DNA of 18,146 bases from Dehalococcoidia bacterium (GTDB taxonomy: Bacteria; Chloroflexota; Dehalococcoidia; Lucifugimonadales; Lucifugimonadaceae): positions 1 through 18,146 of the forward strand of contig JAAXHR010000018.1 of assembly GCA_012270805.1 (NCBI GenBank), given 5' to 3'. Within the stretch, counting starts at the first letter, position 1; each line of letters begins with the position of its first letter. The position numbers were made by a program, and so were the translations under genes. Shown in pieces: positions 1 through 8,725 of this stretch. The notes under the pieces were generated by a model. It saw nothing but the letters and a program-made list of their open reading frames with translations, was not told where the DNA came from and searched no databases.

Positions 1-1179
1 GAACTCGCCCAATGGCGCGCTGGCAACGTTCAGACCGTGATCATCCGCGGTGCCGACATCGTTCACGGAATGCCCAACTCCGTCGACGTTGTGGGCGCGA
101 TGGACGGCGTTCCAACGGTCATCGGCTTTGGCAGCGTCATGAACGACACCCTTGCAAATTGTGATCTGATCCTACCCGAGAAAACCTTCTTGGAAACCTG
201 GGGGACCACTATTCCCGATCCCGCACCCGGCTATGAGGTCGTAACGATCCAGCAACCGGTCATCGGGCAGACGGAACTGTTCAGCGGAGGCGGGTTGATC
301 GCCGACGCGCGCGGTTTCGGAGACGAGCTTTTGCGGATGACTGGCGGCGATCTCGGCGCTGACGATATGGAAGAGCTGGTCAATATCTCGATCGATCAGC
401 TTTACGAACTGGACCGCGGCTCTGTTTCCGCGCCGAACAAACGGCTCTTCAAGCAAGGTGTCCTTCAACGCGGCGGTTGGTGGGACACGGAAGCGGCACC
501 CGAAACTCCATCGGATCACGCACCACCAAACGTTTTCGATCTTGAAAGCGCCGTCCACTACTCCGAAACTTCGGGCTTGGGTGAAGGGGACGACTTCCAT
601 CTGGTGCCATTCCTGTCGAACAGCCTCTATGAAGGCCGACTTTCCGCAACCCCGTTTGCGATCCAGAACCCGGATCCGATGAGCAGTGCAGCTTGGACGA
701 CTTGGGCTGAAATGAACGACCAAGAAGCCGAGCATCTCGGCATCCGCGAAGGCGACGTGCTCTTCATCAAATCGGAATACGGCGAGATCGAAGCACTTGC
801 TTATCCGACTCCTGGCGGCCGTCCCGGAGTAATCGGCGTCCCGATCGGGCTCGGGCACGAAAACGGTGGCAGATATGACGAGGGGCTAGGCTCAAACGTG
901 CTCAAGATACTCGCCCCCCATGTAGAACCCGCAAGTGGTTCTCTAGCCTGGGCAGCGACGCGTGTCCGAGTGGCGCGATCAGGTCGTAAACGCGAACTAG
1001 CCAAGTTTGAAGGTGAGGTTACAGCGTTCCCGGTTGAACCTGGGGTGCCAGTACTTGTGGTCGCTCCAGGCGAGAGCGCACACGACGCTGAGATCGCCAA
1101 CCATCACGCTTACCAACAAGAATTCCTGTTGCCGGACAACGGCGAAGAGGGTGACGAAGCGTCAGAAGGCGGCCACTGA
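1..1179 (+). CDS. actB: ACIII molybdopterin-oxidoreductase-like subunit ActB1, C-terminal part (5' end outside window)
   Basis: The reading frame is open from base 1, so 392 C-terminal residues of a longer protein are visible; the GTG at 37 is internal. The start (RAGNVQTVIIRGADIVHGMP) is the region of molybdopterin oxidoreductases that reads as a strand followed by an 'xGANP'-like turn. The second half (WAEMNDQEAEHLGIREGDV, then GVIGVPIGLGHENGG) is a molybdopterin dinucleotide-binding beta-barrel domain. In alternative complex III the ActB subunit keeps this fold but has no molybdenum cofactor. The genes that follow (iron-sulfur protein, two NrfD proteins, DUF3341, monohaem cytochrome) fit ACIII, a menaquinol oxidoreductase on the outer face of the membrane. 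The N-terminal cysteines and cofactor ligands are outside the window, so a true molybdoenzyme is not excluded. The protein ends in an acidic tail 46 bases before the iron-sulfur gene. Confidence 0.82.
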   Translation, partial: ELAQWRAGNVQTVIIRGADIVHGMPNSVDVVGAMDGVPTVIGFGSVMNDTLANCDLILPEKTFLETWGTTIPDPAPGYEVVTIQQPVIGQTELFSGGGLIADARGFGDELLRMTGGDLGADDMEELVNISIDQLYELDRGSVSAPNKRLFKQGVLQRGGWWDTEAAPETPSDHAPPNVFDLESAVHYSETSGLGEGDDFHLVPFLSNSLYEGRLSATPFAIQNPDPMSSAAWTTWAEMNDQEAEHLGIREGDVLFIKSEYGEIEALAYPTPGGRPGVIGVPIGLGHENGGRYDEGLGSNVLKILAPHVEPASGSLAWAATRVRVARSGRKRELAKFEGEVTAFPVEPGVPVLVVAPGESAHDAEIANHHAYQQEFLLPDNGEEGDEASEGGH

Positions 1180-1225
1180 TCTTTGGTTGCCGCTCAAACG
1201 CATACTATGAACGTGAATTAACCAC

Positions 1226-1963
1226 ATGACATTGCAACGGGAAAAACGACAATACAGCTGGGGCATGGTCGTAGATGTCGACAAATGCACTGGTTGTCAG
1301 GCGTGTGTCTTGGCCTGTCAAGCCGAGAACAATGTTCCATTGAACCTTCAGGACCGGTTCGAGCGAGCGAGGGCCATGTCATGGATCCGCGTGGAGCGCT
1401 ACTGGGAAGGCGAATTTCCGGACATCAAGGCACGGTTCATCCCGATCATGTGCCAACACTGCGAAAACGCGCCGTGCGAACCAGTGTGCCCGGTCTTTGC
1501 GACTTATCACAACAACGAAGGCTTGAACGTTCAGGTCTACAACCGTTGCGTAGGTACTAGGTACTGCGCGAACGGTTGCCCCTACATCGTGCGTTTCTTC
1601 AACTACTGGGAACCGGTTTGGCCCGAGGCCTTCCGCAACCATTTGAACCCCGACGTCACAGTCCGAAGCCGGGGAATCATGGAGAAGTGCTCATTCTGCA
1701 TTCAGCGCATCCGACGAGGCGTCAGGAACGCCGAACGCGAGAACCGCGACGTGATTGACGGCGAGATTCAGACGGCTTGCACGCAGGCTTGTCCGACTGA
1801 TGCTCTTGTATTTGGCAACTTCAACGACGAAGACAGCAAAGTATCCAAGATGAAGAAGGACGATCGTCACTACACTCTCCTTCCACATTTGGAAACGGAT
1901 CCGAACGTCGTCTATCTGGCGAAGATTGATACTGACAGGTCAGCAGGCTCATCGCATGGCTAG
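1226..1963 (+). CDS. actB2: ACIII iron-sulfur subunit (ActB2, four-cluster ferredoxin)
   Basis: This 245-residue protein is of the PsrB/DmsB ferredoxin family and carries electrons between the quinol-oxidising membrane part and the cytochromes. Fifteen cluster cysteines are visible: C21, C24, C27 and C31; C76, C79, C84 and C88; C108, C114 and C118; C155, C158, C185 and C189. The third group reads CVGTRYCANGCPY, with a threonine at 111 where a four-cysteine group would have its second cysteine. This predicts three [4Fe-4S] clusters and one [3Fe-4S] cluster, the set known for ActB of ACIII. In characterised ACIII this domain is fused to the molybdopterin-like domain; here it is a separate gene in a different frame. 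It starts with ATG at 1226, has no signal peptide, and its last 8 bases overlap the next gene, which suggests coupled translation. Confidence 0.9.
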   Translation: MTLQREKRQYSWGMVVDVDKCTGCQACVLACQAENNVPLNLQDRFERARAMSWIRVERYWEGEFPDIKARFIPIMCQHCENAPCEPVCPVFATYHNNEGLNVQVYNRCVGTRYCANGCPYIVRFFNYWEPVWPEAFRNHLNPDVTVRSRGIMEKCSFCIQRIRRGVRNAERENRDVIDGEIQTACTQACPTDALVFGNFNDEDSKVSKMKKDDRHYTLLPHLETDPNVVYLAKIDTDRSAGSSHG

Positions 1964-3392
1964 CGAAGCAGTACATTCAGGTGCTCGTGCCGGCGTACAT
2001 GCCGAGGGGCATGAGGAAGTCCATCACGAGCTTCCGGCACGGGTTGAACCCGACGTAACAACGTCGGAGTTGATCGCCACGACCGAAGCAAACGCGACTG
2101 GTGTTCGAAACTGGATGTGGATCCTCGGTGCCTTGACCCTCGTCGGGATCGGAGTTGGCTTCATCAAGGTACTGACTGAATGGCGCGACCAAGATGAGTG
2201 GGGTTACATCGCGGCGATGGTTGCTTTCCTGTTCAGCGTATTCGGCGGTGCCCCATTGGTGGCGATTGCACCAACATTGGCGAAAGCGAACTGGGTACGC
2301 CCTGTTGCACGATTCGCCGCTTTATGTTCTCTTGTGTCGATCATATGCACGATCTGGATGATCCCTCTCATTCTCAACCTGCCGATGCTAGTAGTGGATG
2401 GCGCGCGGCGACGTTCTATTTGGTTCGAAGGCCCCGACATCTCGCCCCATTTGTGGGCGCTTGTCGCGATGATTACGCTGATCATCACCGCCCTTGGATT
2501 GATCTACTCCTATGCGATCCCGGATTTCGCCGCGATGCGCGATCACTCAAGCGGATGGAAACAGCAGTTTGGCGCATGGTTGGCGCGTGGTTGGATCGGC
2601 TCCACGGTGCAATGGCGAACGATGCGAATGCGTATCGGCATGATGGGCACGCTCTACTTCTTCACATTCGTGTTCATCCACTTCATCATCAGCACCGACT
2701 TCGCCATGAGCTTGGTGCCAGGTTGGCGAGACGCCATCTTCCCGATGTACCATGCGATCTCGTCGATTCAGGCCGGATTGGCGGTCACGGTCATCGGACT
2801 TTGGGCAGCTAGGAAGTATCTCGGACTCGACAAATACCTGCACTTAGATCAGTTCTGGTCGATCGGGCGTTTGATGTTTGCATTCACGCTGCTGTGGGGC
2901 TACTTCTTCATATCCGCTTTCATCGTGTTCTGGTACGGACGAAGCGGTTCAGACCAGATGTGGATCGATTACTTGATCCGTGGTCCGTACTTGTGGGTGT
3001 TCGTACTGGCGATGATCTTCATCTGGTTCACGCCTTGGTGGTGGTTGATTTGGAACCGTGTGCGTCGAAGCTACAACGGAACCGCCATCGGAGCTGGATT
3101 GATCTTGCTGGGCGTTTTCCTGGACCGCGTGCGACTCTACGTTGCCGCGTGGGCAGTGCCTGAAGATCGCATTCATGAGCGGTTCTTGACCGAATATCCG
3201 TCAGCGGTCTATCCCGACGTCATGGACATCTTTATCATGGTCGGCGCGTTGGCAGGAAGCATCCTCTTGATCCTTGCCGCCACACGCGTACTGCCGATCC
3301 TTAGCATCTGGGATGTGCAACAGTTCAATCTTCTCTACCGCCCAGTGGAATACATGAAAACGAAGGTTTCATTGATCGGCAAACCCGACTAA
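1956..3392 (+). CDS. actF: NrfD-family membrane subunit of ACIII (ActF-like)
   Basis: This polytopic membrane protein of 478 residues belongs to the NrfD/PsrC family, the quinol-binding part of such complexes. About ten hydrophobic segments follow a hydrophilic N-terminus. The signature at residues 241-265 (IHFIISTDFAMSLVPGW, then IFPMYH) parallels the same region of the next gene, so the two are paralogues. I call it ActF-like because the next gene matches ActC better; the two labels could be swapped. The ATG at 1956 is preferred over the TTG at 1926 because it gives an 8-base overlap with the iron-sulfur gene. The first 24 residues contain five histidines (7, 15, 19, 23, 24), an unusual cytoplasmic or interface tail. 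Confidence 0.82.
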   Translation: MASEAVHSGARAGVHAEGHEEVHHELPARVEPDVTTSELIATTEANATGVRNWMWILGALTLVGIGVGFIKVLTEWRDQDEWGYIAAMVAFLFSVFGGAPLVAIAPTLAKANWVRPVARFAALCSLVSIICTIWMIPLILNLPMLVVDGARRRSIWFEGPDISPHLWALVAMITLIITALGLIYSYAIPDFAAMRDHSSGWKQQFGAWLARGWIGSTVQWRTMRMRIGMMGTLYFFTFVFIHFIISTDFAMSLVPGWRDAIFPMYHAISSIQAGLAVTVIGLWAARKYLGLDKYLHLDQFWSIGRLMFAFTLLWGYFFISAFIVFWYGRSGSDQMWIDYLIRGPYLWVFVLAMIFIWFTPWWWLIWNRVRRSYNGTAIGAGLILLGVFLDRVRLYVAAWAVPEDRIHERFLTEYPSAVYPDVMDIFIMVGALAGSILLILAATRVLPILSIWDVQQFNLLYRPVEYMKTKVSLIGKPD

Positions 3393-3423
3393 GGTCGGCA
3401 GACTGCAAACGCGCTAAGCCACT

Positions 3424-4803
3424 ATGCAACAACGCAGAACAATCGACCAGATCCACACCAACCGTGTCTTGTTGAACGGCCAGCTGGACACGCCTAAGTG
3501 GTGGGCACCGACCGTAATAGTCCTTGGCATTATCGTCGCGATAGGGTTCTTCCTTATCGGCATCATGGTCAACAAGGGCCTCGGAGTAACTGGTCTTTCT
3601 CGACCGGTTTACTGGGGTCTGTTCATCACAACGTTCGTGTTCTGGGTCGGTATCAGCCACGCCGGCATTATGATCTCGGCGATTCTGCGATTGTCGCAAG
3701 CAGAGTGGCGGCGTCCCGTCACCCGAGCTGCTGAACTTCTAACCGTCTTCTCGCTGTTGACTGCTTTGCTGTTCCCATTGATGCACGCGGGACGTCCTTG
3801 GCGCATCATTTACTTCATCCTGCCGTACGACTTTGCGCGCGGCATCATGCCTAACGTCCGCTCGCCGCTCATCTGGGACCCAGTGGCGATCAGCACGTAC
3901 CTGACCGGTTCGACACTGTTCCTGTACATCGCACTCCTTCCCGACTTGGGCAACCTTAGAGACCGCACCACAGGATGGCAGAACGCGCTTTACACCATCC
4001 TTTCACTCGGCTGGCGCGGTAACCCGCGGCAATGGAAGTTACAAACTGTCGGCGGGATCCTTTTATCCGCCTTGATGCTTCCCATCTTCGTTTCGGTGCA
4101 CTCGATCGTGTCGTGGGACTTTGCTGTTACACCAGCCGTTGAAGGCTGGCACTCGACGATCTTTGCTCCATACTTCGTTATCGGCGCGGTTCACTCTGGT
4201 GTGTCGGCCGTGGTCACAATGATGGCGTTGATGAGGTGGCTGTGGAAGTGGGAAGACTTCATTCGGCCCGAGCATTTCGACGCACTGGCGCGGCTGTTGA
4301 TAGTCGTAGCCACTGGTTGGCTCGCGTTTACGTTCCTTGAGCTACTGTTCGCAGTGTACGGGTTGGACGCTCCAGAACTGGAGTTGCGCGACATGCAGAT
4401 CTTCCAATGGCCATGGAATTTGCTATTCGTTACATTCTTGTTCACGGGCTACATCATCCCTGTTGGGATGTGGCTACAAAAGAGCGTAAGGAACAACATC
4501 GCGTTGATGTTCTGGTCATCCCTGTTCGTGAACATCGGGATGTGGTTGGAGAGATTCATGATCATCGTGCCAGGGTTGGCGCGCAAGACACCATTCGTTT
4601 ACACGTGGGAAGCCTACCGACCCTCTGGCCTGGAGTGGTTCATCCTGTTCTGGTCGTTGGCGTGGGTGACGTTCCTGATGTTGCTGTTCTCCCGCTTCTT
4701 CCCACTAGTGCCATTGTTCGAACAAAAAGAGAGTCAGACATTTGGAGACTCGATCAAGATCGGCCGCGTCAGGGTGCCGGCGATTGTCCGCGAGGCTGAT
4801 TAA
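3424..4803 (+). CDS. actC: NrfD-family membrane subunit of ACIII (ActC)
   Basis: This is a 459-residue integral membrane protein with about ten hydrophobic segments. Diagnostic stretches are FWVGISHAGIMISAIL (73-88), FPLMHAGRPW (117-126), LIWDPVAISTYL (149-160), LPDLGNLRDR (172-181), SLGWRGNPRQW (194-204) and VHSIVSWDFAV (225-235), followed by GWHSTIFAPYF. This series matches the ActC type of NrfD protein, which binds menaquinol and docks on the iron-sulfur subunit. The ATG start lies 31 bases after the previous stop, with no clear Shine-Dalgarno sequence. The C-terminus is a hydrophilic cytoplasmic tail. The tandem arrangement with the ActF-like paralogue differs from the Rhodothermus order, where actD and actE separate the two. 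Confidence 0.9.
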   Translation: MQQRRTIDQIHTNRVLLNGQLDTPKWWAPTVIVLGIIVAIGFFLIGIMVNKGLGVTGLSRPVYWGLFITTFVFWVGISHAGIMISAILRLSQAEWRRPVTRAAELLTVFSLLTALLFPLMHAGRPWRIIYFILPYDFARGIMPNVRSPLIWDPVAISTYLTGSTLFLYIALLPDLGNLRDRTTGWQNALYTILSLGWRGNPRQWKLQTVGGILLSALMLPIFVSVHSIVSWDFAVTPAVEGWHSTIFAPYFVIGAVHSGVSAVVTMMALMRWLWKWEDFIRPEHFDALARLLIVVATGWLAFTFLELLFAVYGLDAPELELRDMQIFQWPWNLLFVTFLFTGYIIPVGMWLQKSVRNNIALMFWSSLFVNIGMWLERFMIIVPGLARKTPFVYTWEAYRPSGLEWFILFWSLAWVTFLMLLFSRFFPLVPLFEQKESQTFGDSIKIGRVRVPAIVREAD

Positions 4804-4829
4804 ACGAGAGGATTGAGGAAGCTACCGAA

Positions 4830-5333
4830 ATGAGCAAGAGCGTACTTGGTCTATACAACGATCCCAACCAAGCGGCGGACGCCATGGATGCGCTGAAAAA
4901 CGCAGGCTTCGCGCTAGGAACATTCGACGTGTTAACTGGGACGCCCTATCCCGAAGGTGCCTTCGGCGAGCACGTCCCACAACACCGACTGTTCCGGTTC
5001 CCCGCATTCGGCGCGATCATCGGCTTCACCTTGGCGCTGTTTCTCACCGCTGCAACGCAGATCGCCTACCCGCTTGTAACCGGTGGTAAGCCGATCCTGT
5101 CGCTGTTCGCGATGCTCGTCATCCTCTACGAGATGTCGATGCTCTCGGCGGTCATCTCGACAGTTGTCGGCATCGTAATCGAATCTCGATTGCCGAACGT
5201 CAATCCGGGCGTCTACGACAATCGAATCACAGAAGGACTTATCGGCGTTGTCATCACGACCGACGATGATATGACTGACACTGCAATCGACGCGTTGAAC
5301 AGTGCCGGTGCGATGGAGATCAAACAGGCGTGA
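4830..5333 (+). CDS. actD: ACIII small membrane subunit ActD (DUF3341)
   Basis: This 167-residue protein begins with a ferredoxin-like alpha/beta segment (LGLYNDPNQAADAMDALKNA), then has two transmembrane segments at about residues 55-77 and 92-117, and ends in a second soluble stretch (GLIGVVITTDDDMTDTAIDAL). This is the DUF3341 layout typical of ActD, a structural subunit that contacts the NrfD subunits; no redox site is seen. A GAGG sequence at 4815-4818 lies about 11 bases before the ATG and can serve as ribosome binding site. The stop overlaps the GTG start of the cytochrome gene in a GTGA arrangement, so the two are translationally coupled. Confidence 0.9.
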   Translation: MSKSVLGLYNDPNQAADAMDALKNAGFALGTFDVLTGTPYPEGAFGEHVPQHRLFRFPAFGAIIGFTLALFLTAATQIAYPLVTGGKPILSLFAMLVILYEMSMLSAVISTVVGIVIESRLPNVNPGVYDNRITEGLIGVVITTDDDMTDTAIDALNSAGAMEIKQA

Positions 5334-5914
5334 AACCCTTGATCGATCATATCTCTTCGAGATTCGCGTCCCGAACGATACTGCCCTTGTTGGCAGTTGC
5401 TGTGTGCGCAGTCAGCGCGATCGGCTGCGCGGTTCAGGAATCGAACACGTATCCGATCGAGATTTTCTCAGAGATGCACTACTCTCAATCGACACGGATG
5501 CAAGAACCTCCGCGGTTGGCTCCCGCAGCAGACGCAGTGCCCTTCCAACAGATCGGCACCGAGCAGGTCCTGACGGTACCTGAGCGAGCAGAACGTCCAT
5601 ACGATGCCGCACGCGCACGCGAACTTTACCGCATCAACTGCGCGACTTGTCACGGCACATCCGGCACCGGTGACGGCCCAGCGGCGCAACATATCACGGC
5701 TACGGACAGTTTTTGGGCTCAAACCAACGATTCACCGTACGTCGGGCCTGCAGATCTGATCGAAAAACGCGAAACGTATGACCAAGAAGCGATGGTCAAC
5801 TTGGTCTCGAACGGCATCGTTGTGATGCCGAGATTTAGAAATCTCCTCGCAGAGGAAGATATTCGGGAGATCGTGGCTTACGTCTACGATCAAAACACCG
5901 GCATCGGCAAATAA
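5330..5914 (+). CDS. actE: ACIII monohaem cytochrome c lipoprotein ActE
   Basis: This 194-residue exported cytochrome c starts at a GTG overlapping the actD stop by 4 bases. The N-terminus has a hydrophobic signal (about 17-32) ending in AIGC, a lipobox with the lipid-bearing cysteine at C33, so the protein should be anchored to the outer face of the cytoplasmic membrane. After a linker with the ActE-like element EMHYSQSTRMQEPPRLAP (48-65) there is one haem site, C104-A-T-C107-H108, with M166 (GIVVMPRF) as the likely distal ligand. This single-haem lipoprotein fits ActE, which passes electrons out of the complex to a cytochrome c or terminal oxidase. It is the last recognisable ACIII gene; a 142-base gap follows. 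Confidence 0.9.
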   Translation: MKPLIDHISSRFASRTILPLLAVAVCAVSAIGCAVQESNTYPIEIFSEMHYSQSTRMQEPPRLAPAADAVPFQQIGTEQVLTVPERAERPYDAARARELYRINCATCHGTSGTGDGPAAQHITATDSFWAQTNDSPYVGPADLIEKRETYDQEAMVNLVSNGIVVMPRFRNLLAEEDIREIVAYVYDQNTGIGK

Positions 5915-6056
5915 CCGCGAGCCGTTGCTTCTAATTCTGTGGCGTAGATTTCACACGGATCAGGCGCCACAAGTCAGGACGATCCGCTCCTATTTCGCAG
6001 GCAACGGGTTCACGGCGAACTATCGCGAGTCATGGCGTGTCGGAAATCTCGCTTCG

Positions 6057-6608
6057 ATGCCTCTGATTTTGGTTTCATTGATTGCAGTGTTCTTCGCAAC
6101 TGGTTGTGTCCGCGAAGATGATCTAACCGCGGATCAAAGGATTCACCAGTTGTCGCAACAATTGATGTGCCCGGTTTGTGACGGGCAAACACTCGATCAG
6201 TCGCAAGCCCAACTGTCGGAAGATATGAAGGCGGCGATCAGACGGAAGATAGAAGAGGGAGACAGCAACCAGCAGATCCGCGACTATTTCGTTGAGCGTT
6301 ACGGCGAGATCGTGCTCGCTTCACCCGAAGCAGACGGCTTCAACTTGATAGCTTGGGTCATGCCGGCGGTCATTTTTCTTGGTGGCGCGCTGTTAGTCGG
6401 AAATGCGTTTCTCAACATGCGACGGAGAAATCGTTCCGACGTAGGTAGACCCGAAGTCTCGACATTCGACGAGGTCAAGTTGAACGCATCGCAAACAGAC
6501 TGCGAAATGGACGAGTATCTAGAACGTGCTGATCGCGAGATCGCTTCTGCGATCGGCGAGACTCGCCTGGAGTCGCAAGCACAATCTGAGATCCGAGACA
6601 ACCGGTAG
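6057..6608 (+). CDS. ccmH: Cytochrome c maturation protein CcmH (CycL type)
   Basis: This protein reduces the haem-binding cysteines of apocytochrome c outside the membrane. I place the start at ATG 6057, giving 183 residues whose N-terminus is a clean signal (MPLILVSLIAVFFATGC) with a possible lipid cysteine at C17. The frame is open upstream to a TTG at 5925, but that adds a charged, unlikely N-terminus. The redox motif is LMCPVC at residues 36-41, followed by a three-helix segment (DQSQAQLSEDMKAAIRRKI and DSNQQIRDYFVERYGE), which is the CcmH signature. A transmembrane segment follows (about 102-121), then a charged cytoplasmic tail of about 60 residues, longer than in a minimal CcmH. The stop overlaps the ccmF start by one base. 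Confidence 0.9.
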   Translation: MPLILVSLIAVFFATGCVREDDLTADQRIHQLSQQLMCPVCDGQTLDQSQAQLSEDMKAAIRRKIEEGDSNQQIRDYFVERYGEIVLASPEADGFNLIAWVMPAVIFLGGALLVGNAFLNMRRRNRSDVGRPEVSTFDEVKLNASQTDCEMDEYLERADREIASAIGETRLESQAQSEIRDNR

Positions 6609-8713
6609 TGGATCAGATCGGCACAATTGCAATCTGGCTTGGCGTAGCAGTCTCTGCATACGCGGCAGTGACATGTATCTTAGGCGCGCGCGCTGGGATT
6701 CCAGAAATGGTCGTGAGTGGAAGACGCGCAGTGTACATGGCATCATTGACCGCGCTCGTCGCGTCCGTGGCGTTGATAGTAGCTTTCCTCACCAACGATT
6801 TCAGCATCAAGTACGTCGCGAACAACTCGAATATTGTCATGGGACGCGGCTACACCCTTGTCGCGTTCTACGCTGCCAACGAAGGTTCGTTGCTTTACAT
6901 CACGCTCGCTTTAGCTTTGATGTCGTCGATTAGCATCCGATTTTCGCCGCCGCGTTTCGCCGCCGCGATGCCTTACACCATCGCGATCCTTGCGGTTGTT
7001 CTCGCCTTTTTCTTCTTGACCATGGCTACGCTCGCCAACCCGTTCGAAACTCAGTCCATAGTGCCGCTCGATGGGCGCGGTATCAATCCGTTATTGCTGC
7101 ATCCCGGGATGTATAGTCATCCGCCGTTGATAATGGCCGGTTTGGTAGGCATCACCATACCCTTCGCATTCGCGTCTGGCGCGCTCATCTCGGGCGTGTA
7201 CGGCGATGATTGGGTGGATATTGCGCGGGTGTTTGCGATCGTTATGTGGGGAATACTGGGGATTGGGATGTTGCTAGGTGCTTGGTGGGCTTACACGATC
7301 CTAGGTTGGGGAGGATACTGGAGCTGGGATCCGATCGAAAACGTGGCGTTAATGCCTTGGTTAGTACTTACCGCGTTCATCCATTCGATCATGGTTCAGA
7401 GACGACGCGGAATGTTCCGAATGTGGAACATCGTTCTCATCAATATCGCGTTCATCCTCGCCCAACTCGGTATGTCGATCAATCGTGGCGGCAGCGTCGT
7501 CTCAGTTCACTCATTCGCGGAATCATCCCTGGGCATTCTGTTCTTGTCGTTCATGGCACTGAGTCTCGCGTTTGCGTTTGTCATATTTATCTGGCGATAC
7601 CCGCGTCTCAGGAGTGAGCGTGCGATCGAATCTTTCATGTCACGGGAAGCGTCGTTTTTGGTTAACAACTTCCTCTTACTTGTCGTGACGTCGATAACGC
7701 TATGGGGCGTTATATATCCGGTGTTTTCCAACTTGGCTCGTGATGTCGACGTCAGCGTCGCGGCACCGTACTTCAACCGGGTTAACGGGCCAGTCTTGTT
7801 GTTGCTGGTAATAGTGATGGGCATCGGGCCGCTACTGCCATGGCGACGAACAACAACACGTTCCCTCCGACGTTGGTTGCTCGTGCCAGCCGCAGCCGCG
7901 TCTTTGACCGTGATCGGACTCGTTGCTCTTGCGATTACCGAATTTTGGGCTGTTATCGCCTTCGCCGCGGTCGCTTTCGCCGCGTTTGCGGTTTTCGAAG
8001 AGTGGTGGATGGGTGTTCGGGCTCGGGTTCGAAATCTGCAAGAACCGCATGTTGTCGCGTTCTGGCGACTTATCAGTGGCAATCGCCCTCGCCATGGCGG
8101 TTACATCGTACATATCGCTGTTTTGTCAGTCGCTATCGGCGTAATCGGAACGCAATTCTTCGATCAACGTTATGACGCCGCGATCACGGTCGGCGAGAGT
8201 CTCGTATTGGATGACTACCGAATCGAGTATGTCGATCGAAGATCACACGACCGCCCTGATCGATTCGCGCAGTGGGCGCGGATCGAAGTCTATGAAATCG
8301 ATCAATCGCAATATAGCAACGAATTCGATGTCGCAGACTCAGTTGGGAAAGCTGGTTTCACGTTGGCGACACAGCCGAGACCAGGCGACCGGCTCGTGGG
8401 ACAATTGGAGCCGAGTCATGAATTCTTCCGCAACTTCAACATGGTTTCGGTGCGATCGGGAATAAAAACGAACCCAGTCGAAGACTTGTACGTTATTCCT
8501 CGAGACTTTCTACAGGACGAAAAAGGCGATCGAGTTTCATTGGCGGTAAGCATTAACCCATTGGCGATGTGGCTGTGGATCGCAGGACCGATCTTCTTGT
8601 TGGGGACCGCCATAGCTTTGTGGCCCCACCCGGCGCTCGAACGATCTGCGCAGCGGCGGCGCTCAATCGATCCGCGAGTCGCTGAGGCTGCCCCAGCCAC
8701 GATGGAAACATAA
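6608..8713 (+). CDS. ccmF: Cytochrome c haem lyase subunit CcmF
   Basis: This 701-residue polytopic membrane protein has about 13-15 hydrophobic segments and joins haem to apocytochrome c together with CcmH. The WWD haem-handling motif is at about residues 225-251 (GAWWAYTILGWGGYWSWDP, then ENVALMPW). Other family marks are YAANEGSLLYITLAL (88-102), NPLLLHPGMYSHPPL (160-174) with histidines 165 and 171, and H259 after the WWD motif. A large extracytoplasmic domain lies before the last membrane segment (ITVGESLVLDDYRIEYVD onward), as usual in CcmF. The GTG start overlaps the ccmH stop by one base. The protein is slightly longer than the usual 640-660 residues; the extra length is mainly near the C-terminus. 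Confidence 0.95.
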   Translation: MDQIGTIAIWLGVAVSAYAAVTCILGARAGIPEMVVSGRRAVYMASLTALVASVALIVAFLTNDFSIKYVANNSNIVMGRGYTLVAFYAANEGSLLYITLALALMSSISIRFSPPRFAAAMPYTIAILAVVLAFFFLTMATLANPFETQSIVPLDGRGINPLLLHPGMYSHPPLIMAGLVGITIPFAFASGALISGVYGDDWVDIARVFAIVMWGILGIGMLLGAWWAYTILGWGGYWSWDPIENVALMPWLVLTAFIHSIMVQRRRGMFRMWNIVLINIAFILAQLGMSINRGGSVVSVHSFAESSLGILFLSFMALSLAFAFVIFIWRYPRLRSERAIESFMSREASFLVNNFLLLVVTSITLWGVIYPVFSNLARDVDVSVAAPYFNRVNGPVLLLLVIVMGIGPLLPWRRTTTRSLRRWLLVPAAAASLTVIGLVALAITEFWAVIAFAAVAFAAFAVFEEWWMGVRARVRNLQEPHVVAFWRLISGNRPRHGGYIVHIAVLSVAIGVIGTQFFDQRYDAAITVGESLVLDDYRIEYVDRRSHDRPDRFAQWARIEVYEIDQSQYSNEFDVADSVGKAGFTLATQPRPGDRLVGQLEPSHEFFRNFNMVSVRSGIKTNPVEDLYVIPRDFLQDEKGDRVSLAVSINPLAMWLWIAGPIFLLGTAIALWPHPALERSAQRRRSIDPRVAEAAPATMET

Positions 8714-8725
8714 GGGCGTGAAACA

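Noticed and set aside
172..858. Long minus-strand frame opposite actB1 (228 codons)
   Set aside because: It lies wholly opposite a recognisable gene, shows no family motif, and has arginine- and cysteine-rich shadow composition.
5938..5971. Inverted repeat TGTGGCG ... CGCCACA between actE and ccmH
   Set aside because: The stem is only seven bases with a loop of about 20 and no T run follows; a repeat of this size is expected by chance.
5925..6056. N-terminal extension of CcmH from TTG 5925
   Set aside because: The added 44 residues are charged and would bury the signal sequence, while ATG 6057 gives a normal signal peptide.
7507..8082. Minus-strand frame of 191 codons opposite ccmF
   Set aside because: It is opposite the conserved ccmF coding region and is rich in threonine, serine, lysine and asparagine without any recognisable domain.
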